A stretch of 64,000 nucleotides of DNA, taken from Halobacillus andaensis. Lineage in GTDB: Bacteria > Bacillota > Bacilli > Bacillales > Halobacillaceae. Positions 42,307 to 51,020 of the stretch are shown one piece after another; positions within the stretch are counted from its first letter, which is position 1, and each line of letters starts with the position of its first letter. The position numbers and the translations under genes are program-made. The stretch is from positions 248,001-312,000 of the forward strand of contig NZ_BMEL01000004.1 in the NCBI RefSeq assembly GCF_014636475.1, given 5' to 3'. The notes below the pieces were generated by a model. That model saw only the letters and a list, made by a program, of their open reading frames with translations, did no database searches and was not told the DNA's origin.

Positions 42307-43350
42307 ATGAGTAAATTAAAGATGGGAATCATCGGTGCTGGCGGTATTGCACAGGAACGCCACATTCCAGCTTATGCAGGTATGAGTGAAACTGTGGAAT
42401 TAGCAGCGGTTCAAGACGTTGATATTGATCGTGCGCACGCTGTATCCGAGACCTTTGATATTCCACACGTTTTTGATGACTATAAACCATTATTTGAAGT
42501 GGTCGATGCAGTAACAATATGTACACCAAACAAATTCCATTCTGAGATTGCTATCGCTGCACTTGAAGCCGGGGTTCATGTTTTATGTGAGAAGCCCATG
42601 GCCATAACGACGAAGGAATGTGAAGCAATGATTGCTGCAGCCGAGAAAAATGACAGGCTTCTATCGATTGCTTACCATTACCGTTATATGCCAGAAGCTA
42701 AACTTGCAAAAGAAGCAATCCTGCAAGGTGAGATTGGAGAACCTCTTGTAACGAGAGTACAAGCCATGCGTCGACGCAAAGTACCAGGCTGGGGAGTTTT
42801 CACCAACAAAGACTTACAAGGTGGCGGGAGTTTAATCGACTTCGGCTGCCATCTGCTTGATTTAGCGCTTTGGCTGCTTGATGATCCTGAACCTGTGGAG
42901 GTTATAGGACGAACGTACGACCGTTTAAGTAAAACCCCTGGTCAAGTGAATGACTGGGGAGCCTTTGACCATGAAACATTCAATGTTGATGATCACGTGA
43001 CGAGCTATATTACGTTTAAGAATGGGTTATCCATGCAATTCGAATGTTCATGGGCGGCGAACATTAAAGAGGATTATACAGCTTTAAGTATTTCCGGGGT
43101 GGATGGGGGAATGGACGTCTATCCGTTCCAACTTTATCAGACAAAATATGGATCTGTATGGAACAGTCAGCCCAACATTCCGAAAGAAAGACTTAGTGAA
43201 GGATTTGTACAAGCGAAAAACTTCGTAGACAGTTGTATAGGAGAAGCAGAACTTGTCGTTAAACCAGAACAAGCTTTAAAAGTTACGAAATTAATTGAAG
43301 CCATTTATAAAAGTAGTGAAGAAGGTTCCAGCATAAAGATTACAGATTGA
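42307..43350 (+). CDS. Gfo/Idh/MocA-family oxidoreductase (second of two)
   Basis: 347 residues. Rossmann start KMGIIGAGGIAQERHIPAYAGMSETVELAAVQD, EKP motif HVLCEKPMAITTKECEAMIAAAE, and a C-terminal-domain motif GGSLIDFGCHLLDLALWLLDDPEPVEVIG with the conserved Asp/His pair. It diverges strongly from the preceding paralogue, so different substrates or opposite redox steps are likely. The ATG at 42307 is preferred to a TTG at 42301, though its ribosome site is weak and may rely on coupling to the previous gene, which ends at 42300. Confidence 0.86.
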   Translation: MSKLKMGIIGAGGIAQERHIPAYAGMSETVELAAVQDVDIDRAHAVSETFDIPHVFDDYKPLFEVVDAVTICTPNKFHSEIAIAALEAGVHVLCEKPMAITTKECEAMIAAAEKNDRLLSIAYHYRYMPEAKLAKEAILQGEIGEPLVTRVQAMRRRKVPGWGVFTNKDLQGGGSLIDFGCHLLDLALWLLDDPEPVEVIGRTYDRLSKTPGQVNDWGAFDHETFNVDDHVTSYITFKNGLSMQFECSWAANIKEDYTALSISGVDGGMDVYPFQLYQTKYGSVWNSQPNIPKERLSEGFVQAKNFVDSCIGEAELVVKPEQALKVTKLIEAIYKSSEEGSSIKITD

Positions 43351-43367
43351 GAATGGAGGAATAACTT

Positions 43368-44336
43368 ATGAAACTAGGTGTATTTACGGTGCTTTTTTCC
43401 GACTTATCTTTTGAAGATATGCTTGATAAAGCCAAGGAATCAGGATTGAAAGCTGTTGAAATAGGTACAGGTGGTTATCCTGGAAATGCCCATTGTAACG
43501 TGGAAGCATTGTTGGAAAGTGAAGAGAAGCGTGCTGAATACTTGGATAAGGTTCATTCGCGCGGGTTAACGATTAGTGCATTCAGCTGTCACGGCAACCC
43601 TATTTCACCAGATGAAAAATTTGCACAGGAATCTCACGATGCTTTTGTGAAAACTGTTAAATTAGCAAACCTTCTCGATGTCCCGGTCGTCAATACGTTT
43701 TCTGGAACTCCAGGAGGAGCGGAAGGAGACAAATCGCCGAATTGGCCAGTAACCCCTTGGCCGGCTGAGTACTCCGATACTCTTGAATGGCAATGGAATG
43801 AAAAGCTTATCCCTTATTGGAAAGAACAAGGTAAATTTGCAGAAGAGCATAATGTGAAAATTGGACTTGAACTCCATGCAGGGTTTCTCGTTCACACGCC
43901 TCACACGATGTTAAAGCTTCGGGAAGCTACGTGTGATGCTGTAGGAGCTAACCTTGATCCAAGTCATTTATGGTGGCAGGGGATAGACCCGGTTGCTGCT
44001 ATTAAAATTCTCGGAAATGCAAATGCCATTCATCACTTCCACGCAAAAGATACGTACATTGACCAGGAAAATGTTAACATGTACGGGTTGACGGACATGC
44101 AGCCCTATGGAGAAGTGAAAACAAGAGCTTGGAGCTTCCGTTCGGTGGGGTATGGACATGGCATTCAGGAATGGTCTAATATTGTAAGTGCGCTTCGTAC
44201 GTATGGTTATGATCATGTCATCAGCATTGAACACGAAGATCCTATTATGTCAATTAGTGAAGGCTTTAATCAAGCCGTTAAGAATTTAAAAGCCGTAAAT
44301 ATTGAGGAGCCTCCAGCAGATATGTGGTGGGCTTAA
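43368..44336 (+). CDS. Sugar phosphate isomerase/epimerase family protein
   Basis: 322 residues of the AP-endonuclease-2/xylose-isomerase-like TIM barrel: MKLGVFTVLFSDLSFEDMLDKAKESGLKAVEIGTGGYPG, ISAFSCHGNPISPD, KIGLELHAGFLVHTP (metal Glu and His), GANLDPSHLWWQGIDP, AIHHFHAKDT and VISIEHEDP. Family members with this layout act on keto-sugars or inosose. GGAGGAATAACTT precedes the ATG. It is in the same operon as ThuA and the oxidoreductases, and another, unrelated-looking isomerase lies at 34941. Confidence 0.86.
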   Translation: MKLGVFTVLFSDLSFEDMLDKAKESGLKAVEIGTGGYPGNAHCNVEALLESEEKRAEYLDKVHSRGLTISAFSCHGNPISPDEKFAQESHDAFVKTVKLANLLDVPVVNTFSGTPGGAEGDKSPNWPVTPWPAEYSDTLEWQWNEKLIPYWKEQGKFAEEHNVKIGLELHAGFLVHTPHTMLKLREATCDAVGANLDPSHLWWQGIDPVAAIKILGNANAIHHFHAKDTYIDQENVNMYGLTDMQPYGEVKTRAWSFRSVGYGHGIQEWSNIVSALRTYGYDHVISIEHEDPIMSISEGFNQAVKNLKAVNIEEPPADMWWA

Positions 44337-44361
44337 TGGTTGAGGAGAAGGAGTGATTTAT

Positions 44362-45051
44362 ATGGCAAATCGATCAGGTTTTATGGGTGGCATGTATGCC
44401 GTCAGCGAATGGATTAGCAGGTTTACGTTAGGAAATTTGCTGTGGGCCTTGTTCAATTTGCCAGTTGGCCTCCTTCTTCTCAGTTTATTAAACTTACAAG
44501 ACAGCGGGCTTATCTTTTATATCATGGCACCTCTCGTATTAATTACCCCTTTTGTATTTTTCCCCGCAACAACTGCTCTATTTGCTAAAGCGAGAGAATG
44601 GGTGAGAAAAGATGAAAATGATCTAGTCGAGAACTCGTACATTTATTACTATAAGGAAAATTATTTGAAAAGCTTAGGTGGCGGTATTGTATTTGTAGTA
44701 CTATGGACTGTACTTGCGGCTGACGTCTATTACTTCTCTACGCGAAATACTTTTCTGATGAACGCTTTTCTTATTATGGGGATTTTGTTGTTTGTTTGGA
44801 CGATTAACTTTTTCGCTGTGATGGCTCATTATGACATGAAGCTTAAAGGCTTTCTTAAGCAGTCCTTCTTTATAACGATAGGCAGCCCTTTATTATTTTT
44901 GACGATTGTCATTAGTTCAGCTATTGTGTTATACATTAGTCTTTATATCTTCCCTTTATTAATTCCAATCGTAACGGGGTCTCTAATCGCCTTTCTATCT
45001 TTCTCAGCTTTCTACCGCCTTCATTTAAAAATTGTTAATAATAAAAAATAA
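44362..45051 (+). CDS. YesL-family (DUF624) membrane protein
   Basis: 229 residues from the ATG at 44362, which has AAGGAG eight bases upstream. It has about five to six membrane helices (LGNLLWALFNLPVGLLLLSLLNL, IMAPLVLITPFVFFPATTALFAKAREWV, GGIVFVVLWTVLAADVYYF). YesL proteins are small membrane proteins repeatedly found in ABC sugar operons of Bacillaceae; their role is unknown, possibly helping assembly or sensing. Last gene of the operon, before a terminator. Confidence 0.8.
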   Translation: MANRSGFMGGMYAVSEWISRFTLGNLLWALFNLPVGLLLLSLLNLQDSGLIFYIMAPLVLITPFVFFPATTALFAKAREWVRKDENDLVENSYIYYYKENYLKSLGGGIVFVVLWTVLAADVYYFSTRNTFLMNAFLIMGILLFVWTINFFAVMAHYDMKLKGFLKQSFFITIGSPLLFLTIVISSAIVLYISLYIFPLLIPIVTGSLIAFLSFSAFYRLHLKIVNNKK

Positions 45052-45055
45052 CTAC

Positions 45056-45090
45056 AATAAACCAAGCTTAAAAAACCTGGTTTATTTTTA
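45056..45090 (+). terminator. Terminator of the sugar ABC operon
   Basis: AATAAACCA and TGGTTTATT pair around a ~16-base loop, followed by TTTATC. Confidence 0.7.
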
Positions 45091-45374
45091 TCAGGATGAG
45101 ACAAACCTAAATAAAGCATAAAATAATCCGAACGATTTTGCAGCAATCAGTTCGGATTATTTATATTAAAGAGAATTTATGCCAACGCTCCGTCAAAACA
45201 CTCGTTTTCCGTGGGCACGGCCTTAGCTTCCTCAGAAAGTAAAAAGCGCTTTCCTGCGGGATCTTCGGCTCGCGCTATTCCCACAGGAGTCTTCGTATTT
45301 TGACTACGATGGTGATCTACGTTTAAACGAATGTTTGTTTTTTACATCACTGCTTTACTTACATACCAGCCTCA
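45091..45374 (+). repeat. Long interspersed repeat, copy 3 (chimeric)
   Basis: It begins ATCAGGATGAGACAAACCTA, carries the ATAATCCGAAC...GTTCGGATTAT hairpin, and ends TTTACTTACATACCAGCCTC. The middle differs from copy 2 and contains a CGCTTTCCTGCGGG...CCCACAGGAGTC block (about 45225-45295) like the repeat at 18215. So it combines two repeat families. The rest of this gap up to 45503 shows nothing else recognisable. Confidence 0.75.
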
Positions 45375-45503
45375 TTTTTATGATATAAGTTATAGGATGA
45401 TTCACTACTCACCTGCAAATAAATAGAACCACCAATTGTTAGTTCTTAGAGCAAAGAAATGGTAGAGGTTTTTTGATATATTGGAAGAAAGGAGGAAACG
45501 ACT

Positions 45504-46265
45504 ATGAATCCGTATAACCAACGCCAGCGATTTCGTACTCAGCAGGAGAGCGGAACGACCTCAGGCATGTGTGATAACTACCTGCAAGCGAATATGCTTG
45601 TACTGCCCAAGGAATATGCATTTGACTTTTTGTTGTTTTGTCTGCGCAACCCAAAACCGTGTCCGATTGTAGATGTATTAGAACCAGGAATAACGACGCC
45701 CAAAATAGCCAATGCTGATATTCGGTCGGACTTACCTAAATACCGCATTTATCGCAACGGTGAATTTGTAGAAGAGGTAAAAGATATTCAGGGAGTGTGG
45801 CGAGACGATTTTGTTACCTTCCTAATTGGATGCAGCTTTACTTTTGAGAAAGCCCTTCTTGAAGATGAAATCAATCTTCTTCACCAAGAACAAAGAAAAG
45901 TGGTACCTATGTATAAAACCAACATTCCTTGTGAAGAAGCTGGACGTTTTAAAGGAAATATGGTTGTCAGTATGAGAGCTCTTAAACCTGAAGAAATAGA
46001 TAGAGCCGTTAAAATCACAGAATCTTTCGAAACCTCCCATGGTAGTCCTGTTCATATTGGAAACCCTGCTGAGATAGGAATCGATGACATAACGGTTCCT
46101 GATTATGGAGAAAGTGTTGATTTTAATGAAGAAGAACGTATTCCAGTTTTTTGGGGGTGTGGAGTCACCCCACAAAATGTATGCTTACACGCCAAACCAG
46201 AAATTATGATCTCTCACGCTCCTGGCCATATGCTTATTACGGACCAGTTTGAAGAAAAGAAGTAA
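45504..46265 (+). CDS. ycsI: YcsI/DUF1445-family protein, putative D-glutamate cyclase
   Basis: 253 residues of the DUF1445 hydro-lyase family: RTQQESGTTSGMCDNYLQANMLVLPKEYAFDFLLFC at the start, CPIVDVLEPG, DDFVTFLIGCSFTFEKALL, and the end VFWGCGVTPQNV and SHAPGHMLITD. A mammalian relative (DGLUCY) converts D-glutamate to 5-oxo-D-proline. In B. subtilis ycsI sits in the kipI-kipA-ycsF cluster; here those partners lie 6-9 kb away on the other strand. GGAGGAAA precedes the ATG. Confidence 0.85.
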   Translation: MNPYNQRQRFRTQQESGTTSGMCDNYLQANMLVLPKEYAFDFLLFCLRNPKPCPIVDVLEPGITTPKIANADIRSDLPKYRIYRNGEFVEEVKDIQGVWRDDFVTFLIGCSFTFEKALLEDEINLLHQEQRKVVPMYKTNIPCEEAGRFKGNMVVSMRALKPEEIDRAVKITESFETSHGSPVHIGNPAEIGIDDITVPDYGESVDFNEEERIPVFWGCGVTPQNVCLHAKPEIMISHAPGHMLITDQFEEKK

Positions 46266-46323
46266 GTGGAATGTATTATAGAAGTAACGATAAGCGATGT
46301 TTTCATTCAAAGGAGATGTTTAA

Positions 46324-46734
46324 ATGAAGCAGCACGTGACCCCTTATTTAACGTTTAATGGGAATGCCAGTGCAGCTCTACATTTTTACAAGGATACTTT
46401 TGGCGGTGAAATTACAGACATACAAACGTTTGATGAAGCAGACTTTCATACCCCTTCTCAAATGAAAGACCGTATTATGCATGCGCGTTTACAGAATGGT
46501 CCAATGCTGCTTATGTTTTCTGATAGCTTCTCAGCAGATGGTTCAGAAGCCAGCGGAACTCAAGTTTCGCTGGCTGTAGAATTGGAAGATGAACATGAAA
46601 TTAAAGAAATTTATGAAAAACTTAAAGTACAAGGAACCGTAAAGATGGAACTTCAGGATACATTTTGGGGCGCAACTTTCGCAAAAGTTACGGATAAGTT
46701 TGGAATAACCTGGGATTTAATTTTGCAAAAATAA
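46324..46734 (+). CDS. VOC-superfamily (PhnB/glyoxalase-like) protein
   Basis: 136 residues of the PhnB-like subgroup: VTPYLTFNGNASAALHFYKDTFGGEI, MHARLQNGPMLLMFSDSF, and FWGATFAKVTDKFGITWDLIL. The fold is two beta-alpha-beta-beta-beta units that can hold a metal. The function and substrate are not known for this subgroup. AAAGGAGATG lies just upstream of the ATG; a terminator follows. Confidence 0.85.
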   Translation: MKQHVTPYLTFNGNASAALHFYKDTFGGEITDIQTFDEADFHTPSQMKDRIMHARLQNGPMLLMFSDSFSADGSEASGTQVSLAVELEDEHEIKEIYEKLKVQGTVKMELQDTFWGATFAKVTDKFGITWDLILQK

Positions 46735-46747
46735 ATACAATGGACAT

Positions 46748-46790
46748 GGAAGATGATGGAGGACTAATTCCCCGCATCTTCCTTTTTTGT
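46748..46790 (+). terminator. Terminator of the VOC gene
   Basis: GGAAGATG and GCATCTTCC pair across an 18-base loop, followed by TTTTTTG. Confidence 0.75.
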
Positions 46791-46795
46791 TTTTT

Positions 46796-46812
46796 CGGTA
46801 CCAGGTACACGG
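46796..46812. repeat. Solo GGTACC half-unit
   Basis: CGGTACCAGGTACACGG matches one arm of the GGTACC palindromes at 609-675 and 4084-4149; the other arm is missing. Confidence 0.5.
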
Positions 46813-46929
46813 CAGCACGAATAGGAGTAATAGGAATCAGTAGGGCGCATTTATTAGTAAATGTGATTTTTTATCTGCTGGATGCAAGAATATAAAGATA
46901 TTTACATGAATATGACTTTATTCAGAATA

Positions 46930-46958
46930 TTTACATTATTATCAATTTTTGAGATAAT
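46930..46958 (+). promoter_or_regulatory. Sigma-A promoter of the amino acid ABC operon
   Basis: TTTACA and GATAAT with a 17-base spacer, placing the transcript start near 46965. This rules out the upstream in-frame ATG at 46882 and supports the ATG at 46990. Confidence 0.65.
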
Positions 46959-46989
46959 AAAAATTGAACATAAAAGGGGGAGAACGCTG

Positions 46990-47796
46990 ATGAAAGGTAA
47001 TAAGTTAGGATGGATTTTACTTAGCTTGGTCTTATCTGTTCTGTTAGTAGGATGTGGTACTTCCGACTCAGAAGGTGCTGAAGACGGTGAATCGGGTGGC
47101 GATACATATACCGTGGCTACCGATAATAACTTTGTGCCGTTTGAATTCTTGGACGAGGATACGGGAGAGATGGAAGGGTTTGATATGGACTTAATCCGTG
47201 CGATTGCAGATGAAGCAGGATTTGAAGTTGATATTGAAGCGATGAAGTTTGATGGAGTTGTTACAGGTATGCAGTCCGCCAAATATGACATAGGGATTGC
47301 AGGAATGACAATTACTGAAGAACGTAAAGAAAACATTGATTTTTCAGACCCATATTATGATGCAGGTCTAATGCTTGCAGTCCATTCAGATAACACAGAG
47401 ATCGAATCTGAAGATGACTTAGCAGGTAAGACTGTAGCCACACGTTCAGGTACTACTAGTGAATCCTATTTACAGGAAAACCATCCCGATGCAGAAGTAG
47501 AAACCTTCCCAGGAATTGTAGAAGCTTATATGGATTTACAAGCTGGGCGCGTGGATGCTGTTATGTATGATGTACCTAACGTTCAATACTATGTCGCTAA
47601 CGATGCAGAGGGAGAACTGAAAACAGTAGGCGATATCCTTCAAGGTGAACAATATGGAATTGCATTTCCGAAGGACTCTGAGCTTGTTGAAGACGTGAAC
47701 GAAGCGTTAGCCACATTAATTGATAATGGAACTTACGATGATATTTATGAAGAGTGGTTCGGAGAGCGCAAATACGATACAGAATCCTCAGAATAA
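46990..47796 (+). CDS. Polar amino acid ABC transporter substrate-binding lipoprotein
   Basis: 268 residues, with AAAGGGGG upstream of the ATG. The lipobox is LLVGC (Cys about 20), followed by an acidic linker. The mature protein is a type-3 family solute-binding protein (TVATDNNFVPFEFLDEDTGEMEGFDMDLIRAIADEAGFE, GMTITEERKENIDFSDPYYDAGLML, GKTVATRSGTTSESYLQ). The binding-site Arg in the SGTTSE/ITEER region fits glutamine or another polar amino acid. First gene of a three-gene operon. Confidence 0.88.
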   Translation: MKGNKLGWILLSLVLSVLLVGCGTSDSEGAEDGESGGDTYTVATDNNFVPFEFLDEDTGEMEGFDMDLIRAIADEAGFEVDIEAMKFDGVVTGMQSAKYDIGIAGMTITEERKENIDFSDPYYDAGLMLAVHSDNTEIESEDDLAGKTVATRSGTTSESYLQENHPDAEVETFPGIVEAYMDLQAGRVDAVMYDVPNVQYYVANDAEGELKTVGDILQGEQYGIAFPKDSELVEDVNEALATLIDNGTYDDIYEEWFGERKYDTESSE

Positions 47797-47802
47797 TCAA
47801 TA

Positions 47803-47836
47803 AAGCGTAGCAGGGCTATGTCTTGTTACGCTTTTC
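47803..47836 (+). terminator. Hairpin after the amino acid binding protein
   Basis: AAGCGTAGCA and TGTTACGCTTTT pair, then CTCTTTT. Likely partial termination or mRNA stabilisation separating the binding protein from the permease genes. Confidence 0.55.
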
Positions 47837-47899
47837 TCTTTTAAACCTACCAATCATATGACTATCAAAATAGCAGCACATAAGGAGCGTTAATTACAT

Positions 47900-48556
47900 A
47901 TGGATGCCTTCATGGAAACACACTACATGCGAGTGATGCCTTTTTTATTAGAAGGTCTCATGTACACACTTTTAATTACAGGAGTAGGTTTGTTTTTTGG
48001 ATTTATTCTTGGAGCTATATTTGGGTTAGCACGTCTCTCAAAGAGTAAGATCATATATGGGATAGCTACTGTTTATGTAGAAGTGTTAAGAGGTACACCT
48101 ATTCTTGCACAGATTTTATTTATCTATTTTGGTCTCCCAGATGTACTCGGTTTTAATATTGATAAAATTACAGCCTCCATTATTGCGATTGCAGTAAACG
48201 CAGGTGCTTACATTGCAGAAATTGTACGTGGTGCTGTTTACTCGATTGATAAAGGGCAAAGTGAAGCAGGACGTTCGATTGGTTTGACGAGGGGGCAAAC
48301 GATGCGTTATATCATTTGGCCGCAGGCTTTTAAACGAATGATTCCGCCCCTTGGTAACCAATTTGTTATTAGTTTAAAAGATACTTCCTTATTTTCCGTT
48401 ATAGCCGTAGGTGAACTAACCTATATGGGTCAGCAATATTATGGCTTAACGTTCGCAGCTTTTGAAGCATTAACCATGGTTTGTCTCTTATATCTAGCAA
48501 TCACAGTTCCGGCATCGATATATTTACGTAGAGTAGAAAGGAGACTGGATGTGTAA
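47900..48556 (+). CDS. Polar amino acid ABC transporter permease
   Basis: 218 residues of the HisM/GlnP type: [55 protein letters not shown], and the ATPase-coupling motif [35 protein letters not shown]. About five helices. A single permease implies a homodimeric channel. AAGGAG precedes the ATG; the stop overlaps the start of the ATPase gene. Confidence 0.92.
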   Translation: MDAFMETHYMRVMPFLLEGLMYTLLITGVGLFFGFILGAIFGLARLSKSKIIYGIATVYVEVLRGTPILAQILFIYFGLPDVLGFNIDKITASIIAIAVNAGAYIAEIVRGAVYSIDKGQSEAGRSIGLTRGQTMRYIIWPQAFKRMIPPLGNQFVISLKDTSLFSVIAVGELTYMGQQYYGLTFAAFEALTMVCLLYLAITVPASIYLRRVERRLDV

Positions 48557-49278
48557 TGATTAGTGTAAGAGATCTGCATAAATCTTTTGGTGATAATGAA
48601 GTTCTAAAAGGAATTGATCTAGAGGTCAGTGCCCAGGAAGTGGTTTGTGTCATTGGTCCATCAGGGTCAGGGAAAAGTACATTGCTGCGTTGCCTGAACT
48701 TATTAGAAGAAGTAACAAGTGGAGACGTTTTTATTGAAGGAAAAAATTTAACAGATCCTAAAGTAGATATAAATGAAGTTCGATCACGAGTGGGAATGGT
48801 ATTCCAGCACTTTAATCTATTTCCACACATGACGGTTCTAGAAAATATTACTTTAGGGCCTAAAAAGATTAAAGGTGTTAAGAAAGCTCAAGCAGAAAAA
48901 GAAGCAGAGCCTCTACTTGCGAAAGTGGGTCTTTCAGATAAAGCTAATGTGTATCCAGACAGTCTTTCAGGGGGGCAAAAGCAGCGTGTAGCAATTGCCC
49001 GATCGTTAGCAATGAATCCGAAAATTATGCTATTTGATGAGCCTACTTCAGCTTTGGATCCAGAGCTAGTCGGCGACGTATTAGCTGTAATGAAGGATCT
49101 GGCCAAGGAAGGGATGACAATGGTCGTTGTGACTCACGAGATGGGATTTGCTCGTGAAGTCGGTGATCGAGTGATCTTTATGGATGAAGGGATCATTATG
49201 GAGGAAAATGTGCCCGCGAAGATCTTTGGTGAACCTGATAACCCAAGGACACGAGAATTCCTATCAAAAGTTTTATAA
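48556..49278 (+). CDS. Polar amino acid ABC transporter ATP-binding protein (GlnQ-like)
   Basis: 240 residues: Walker [16 protein letters not shown] (about 35-49), Q-loop [19 protein letters not shown], signature [20 protein letters not shown], Walker [15 protein letters not shown], and the H-loop [13 protein letters not shown]. It energises uptake by the adjacent permease. Its ATG overlaps the permease stop (TAATG). A perfect terminator ends the operon. Confidence 0.94.
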   Translation: MISVRDLHKSFGDNEVLKGIDLEVSAQEVVCVIGPSGSGKSTLLRCLNLLEEVTSGDVFIEGKNLTDPKVDINEVRSRVGMVFQHFNLFPHMTVLENITLGPKKIKGVKKAQAEKEAEPLLAKVGLSDKANVYPDSLSGGQKQRVAIARSLAMNPKIMLFDEPTSALDPELVGDVLAVMKDLAKEGMTMVVVTHEMGFAREVGDRVIFMDEGIIMEENVPAKIFGEPDNPRTREFLSKVL

Positions 49279-49283
49279 TTTAA

Positions 49284-49320
49284 AAAAACCACTTCAGTAT
49301 ACTTACTGAAGTGGTTTTTT
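49284..49320 (+). terminator. Terminator of the amino acid ABC operon
   Basis: AAACCACTTCAGTA and TACTGAAGTGGTTT form a long perfect stem with a very short loop and flanking A and T runs. Confidence 0.9.
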
Positions 49321-49391
49321 GAGGTGACACGTCCATATCTAAACACTTCAACAATTTTCGTACATACATACCAATTTTTTATAATTTATTC

Positions 49392-49397
49392 TATAAT
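49392..49397 (+). promoter_or_regulatory. -10 box upstream of the first LCP gene
   Basis: A consensus TATAAT about 29 bases before the start codon; no good -35 box is seen, so control by another factor is possible. Confidence 0.4.
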
Positions 49398-49425
49398 AAT
49401 AGTAACTAGGTGAAGGGGTGTACGA

Positions 49426-50358
49426 ATGGAAAAAAGAAGAAATAAACATAGTCGTAAAAAGAAGAAAAAATTGCTTTGGATTACCCTTTCCATTATTCTT
49501 CTCATAGGTGTTGGAGTTTCTGCTTACTTATACAGCATCTATAACAATGTAAAAACTACTGTTGATAATGATATTCATGAAACCGTAACAGGAATTGATC
49601 ATGAAGCTACCAAGAAAAAAGTTGATGATCAAGATCCAATTAACATACTTCTGCTGGGTGTTGATGAGAGAGATAATGATAAAGGACGCTCAGATACAAT
49701 GATTGTAATGACGCTTGACCCTGCGCAAGAGCGGATGCAGATGGTGAGCATACCTCGTGACACCCGCACCGAAATTGTTGGACGAGACATGGAGGATAAG
49801 ATTAATCATGCGTACGCATTTGGTGGAAGTGAAATGTCCGTAAACACTGTTGAAAGTTTTCTTGATATTGAGCTTGATTACTACTTGCGTATGAATATGG
49901 AAGGACTTGGGCAGCTAGTTGATGCTGTTGGCGGGATTACTGTTACTAACGAATTTGCTTTTGAATATGGCGGGAAAGATTTCTCTGAGGGAGAAATAGA
50001 ATTGAACGGGGAAGAAGCTTTAGCTTGGGTAAGAATGAGGTATGATGATCCTCAAGGTGATGCTGGACGAAACGAGCGTCAGCGGCAAGTCATTCAAGGG
50101 GTTATTGACCGCGGGGCCAATATTAACGCTGTCAACAAAATTGGAGATATTATGGATGTACTAGGAAATAATGTAGCGACTAATATGAAGTTTGAAGACA
50201 TGCGTAATTTAGTAACTAATTATCGTGGTGCAAGAAAAGATGTCTCATCCTATCAAATGAGCGGTGATGGAACGACGATTGATAATATTTATTACCTTCA
50301 AGTACCTGAATCAGAGGTGGAAAAAACAAATGAAATGATTCAGGATTTCAGTTCATAA
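49426..50358 (+). CDS. LytR-CpsA-Psr (LCP) family wall-polymer ligase 1
   Basis: 310 residues: a basic cytoplasmic N terminus (RRNKHSRKKKKK), one membrane helix (about 17-40), an extracytoplasmic accessory stretch (YNNVKTTVDNDIHETV) and the LCP catalytic domain with PINILLLGVDERDNDKGRSDTMIVMTLDP, MVSIPRDTRTEI, KINHAYAFGG, and WVRMRYDDPQGDAGRNERQRQVIQG. The conserved Asp and Arg residues bind Mg2+ and the lipid pyrophosphate. It should transfer teichoic acid or other anionic polymers from lipid carrier to peptidoglycan outside the membrane. GAAGGGGTG precedes the ATG. Two close paralogues are at 54952 and 62867. Confidence 0.92.
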   Translation: MEKRRNKHSRKKKKKLLWITLSIILLIGVGVSAYLYSIYNNVKTTVDNDIHETVTGIDHEATKKKVDDQDPINILLLGVDERDNDKGRSDTMIVMTLDPAQERMQMVSIPRDTRTEIVGRDMEDKINHAYAFGGSEMSVNTVESFLDIELDYYLRMNMEGLGQLVDAVGGITVTNEFAFEYGGKDFSEGEIELNGEEALAWVRMRYDDPQGDAGRNERQRQVIQGVIDRGANINAVNKIGDIMDVLGNNVATNMKFEDMRNLVTNYRGARKDVSSYQMSGDGTTIDNIYYLQVPESEVEKTNEMIQDFSS

Positions 50359-50512
50359 GAAAAATTATTTCTTTTTTACAACAAGTTGTGAACTCTTTTT
50401 AAAAGGGTATATTATAGTATTCATGCGCACGTTATTTCCGGGGAAATAACTGTCGTAATTTGTGTGAAATGCTGCTCGCTTTAATATTATCACATTCAAA
50501 GGGGCGAGTTTT

Positions 50513-50893
50513 ATGATCAAAGGATGGACATTATTAATACTTGGGTCTGTATTTTTAATCGGATGCACATCTGACAGTGTCGATTCAGAACCTACAAATA
50601 AGAGTGAAAAAGAAGATGAAAAAACAACCGAAGAACATTCTGCTCAGTTAAGTGATGGTGAGTGGGAGTTTAGTGAATCATTGGAAAGTAACCTGGAAAA
50701 AGCTCTTGGGAAAAATCCTGAAAATGCAACAGAAGAAGAGCTATATGAAGTTTTAGATGATGAATCGTTAAGAGAGCAATATTTAAATGAACTCTATGAT
50801 TTGCTTGAGTTAAAAGTGGAGGATGGGCTCATTAGCTTAGAAGAAGCTGATGCTCAAAAGGAAACGATGGAGTTTATATTTGAAGAAGAGTAA
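50513..50893 (+). CDS. Small acidic lipoprotein of unknown function
   Basis: 126 residues. The signal peptide GWTLLILGSVFLIGC ends with lipobox LIGC (Cys about 18), then a Ser/Glu/Lys/Asp linker and an acidic helical domain (ENATEEELYEVLDDESLREQYLNELYDLLELKVEDGLISLEEADAQ). No family is recognised. AAAGGGGCG precedes the ATG. A GGGTAT motif at 50405 with GTTG 16 bases upstream is a weak sigma-B-like promoter. It lies 154 bases after LCP 1 and ends at a strong terminator. Confidence 0.7.
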   Translation: MIKGWTLLILGSVFLIGCTSDSVDSEPTNKSEKEDEKTTEEHSAQLSDGEWEFSESLESNLEKALGKNPENATEEELYEVLDDESLREQYLNELYDLLELKVEDGLISLEEADAQKETMEFIFEEE

Positions 50894-50926
50894 GAGCCAT
50901 GACTTTTAAGTCATGGCTCTTTTTTT
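50894..50926 (+). terminator. Terminator of the lipoprotein gene
   Basis: GAGCCATGACTT and AAGTCATGGCTC pair around a two-base loop, followed by a run of T. Confidence 0.9.
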
Positions 50927-50928
50927 GT

Positions 50929-51010
50929 TGTCTAGGAAATTATAAAATTCCAATATTTGGATATATGTTTAAAAGAGCGACATCCAGCTCCAGCGCCCAG
51001 ACACTCGCGC
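50929..51010 (+). repeat. TGTCTAGG repeat, truncated copy
   Basis: TGTCTAGGAAATTATAAAAT through GAGCGACATCCAGCTCCAGC and CCAGACACTCGCG is nearly identical to the first 80 bases of the element at 55929; it is cut off beside the ycsG stop. Both copies begin right after a terminator T run. Related TGTCTAGCTCCAGCGCC repeats are widespread in Bacillus (recalled). Confidence 0.8.
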
Positions 51011-51020
51011 CTTTGTTCTA

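Noticed and set aside
46882-46989. N-terminal extension of the amino acid binding protein
   Set aside because: It lies upstream of the promoter at 46930-46958 and would hide the lipoprotein signal peptide.
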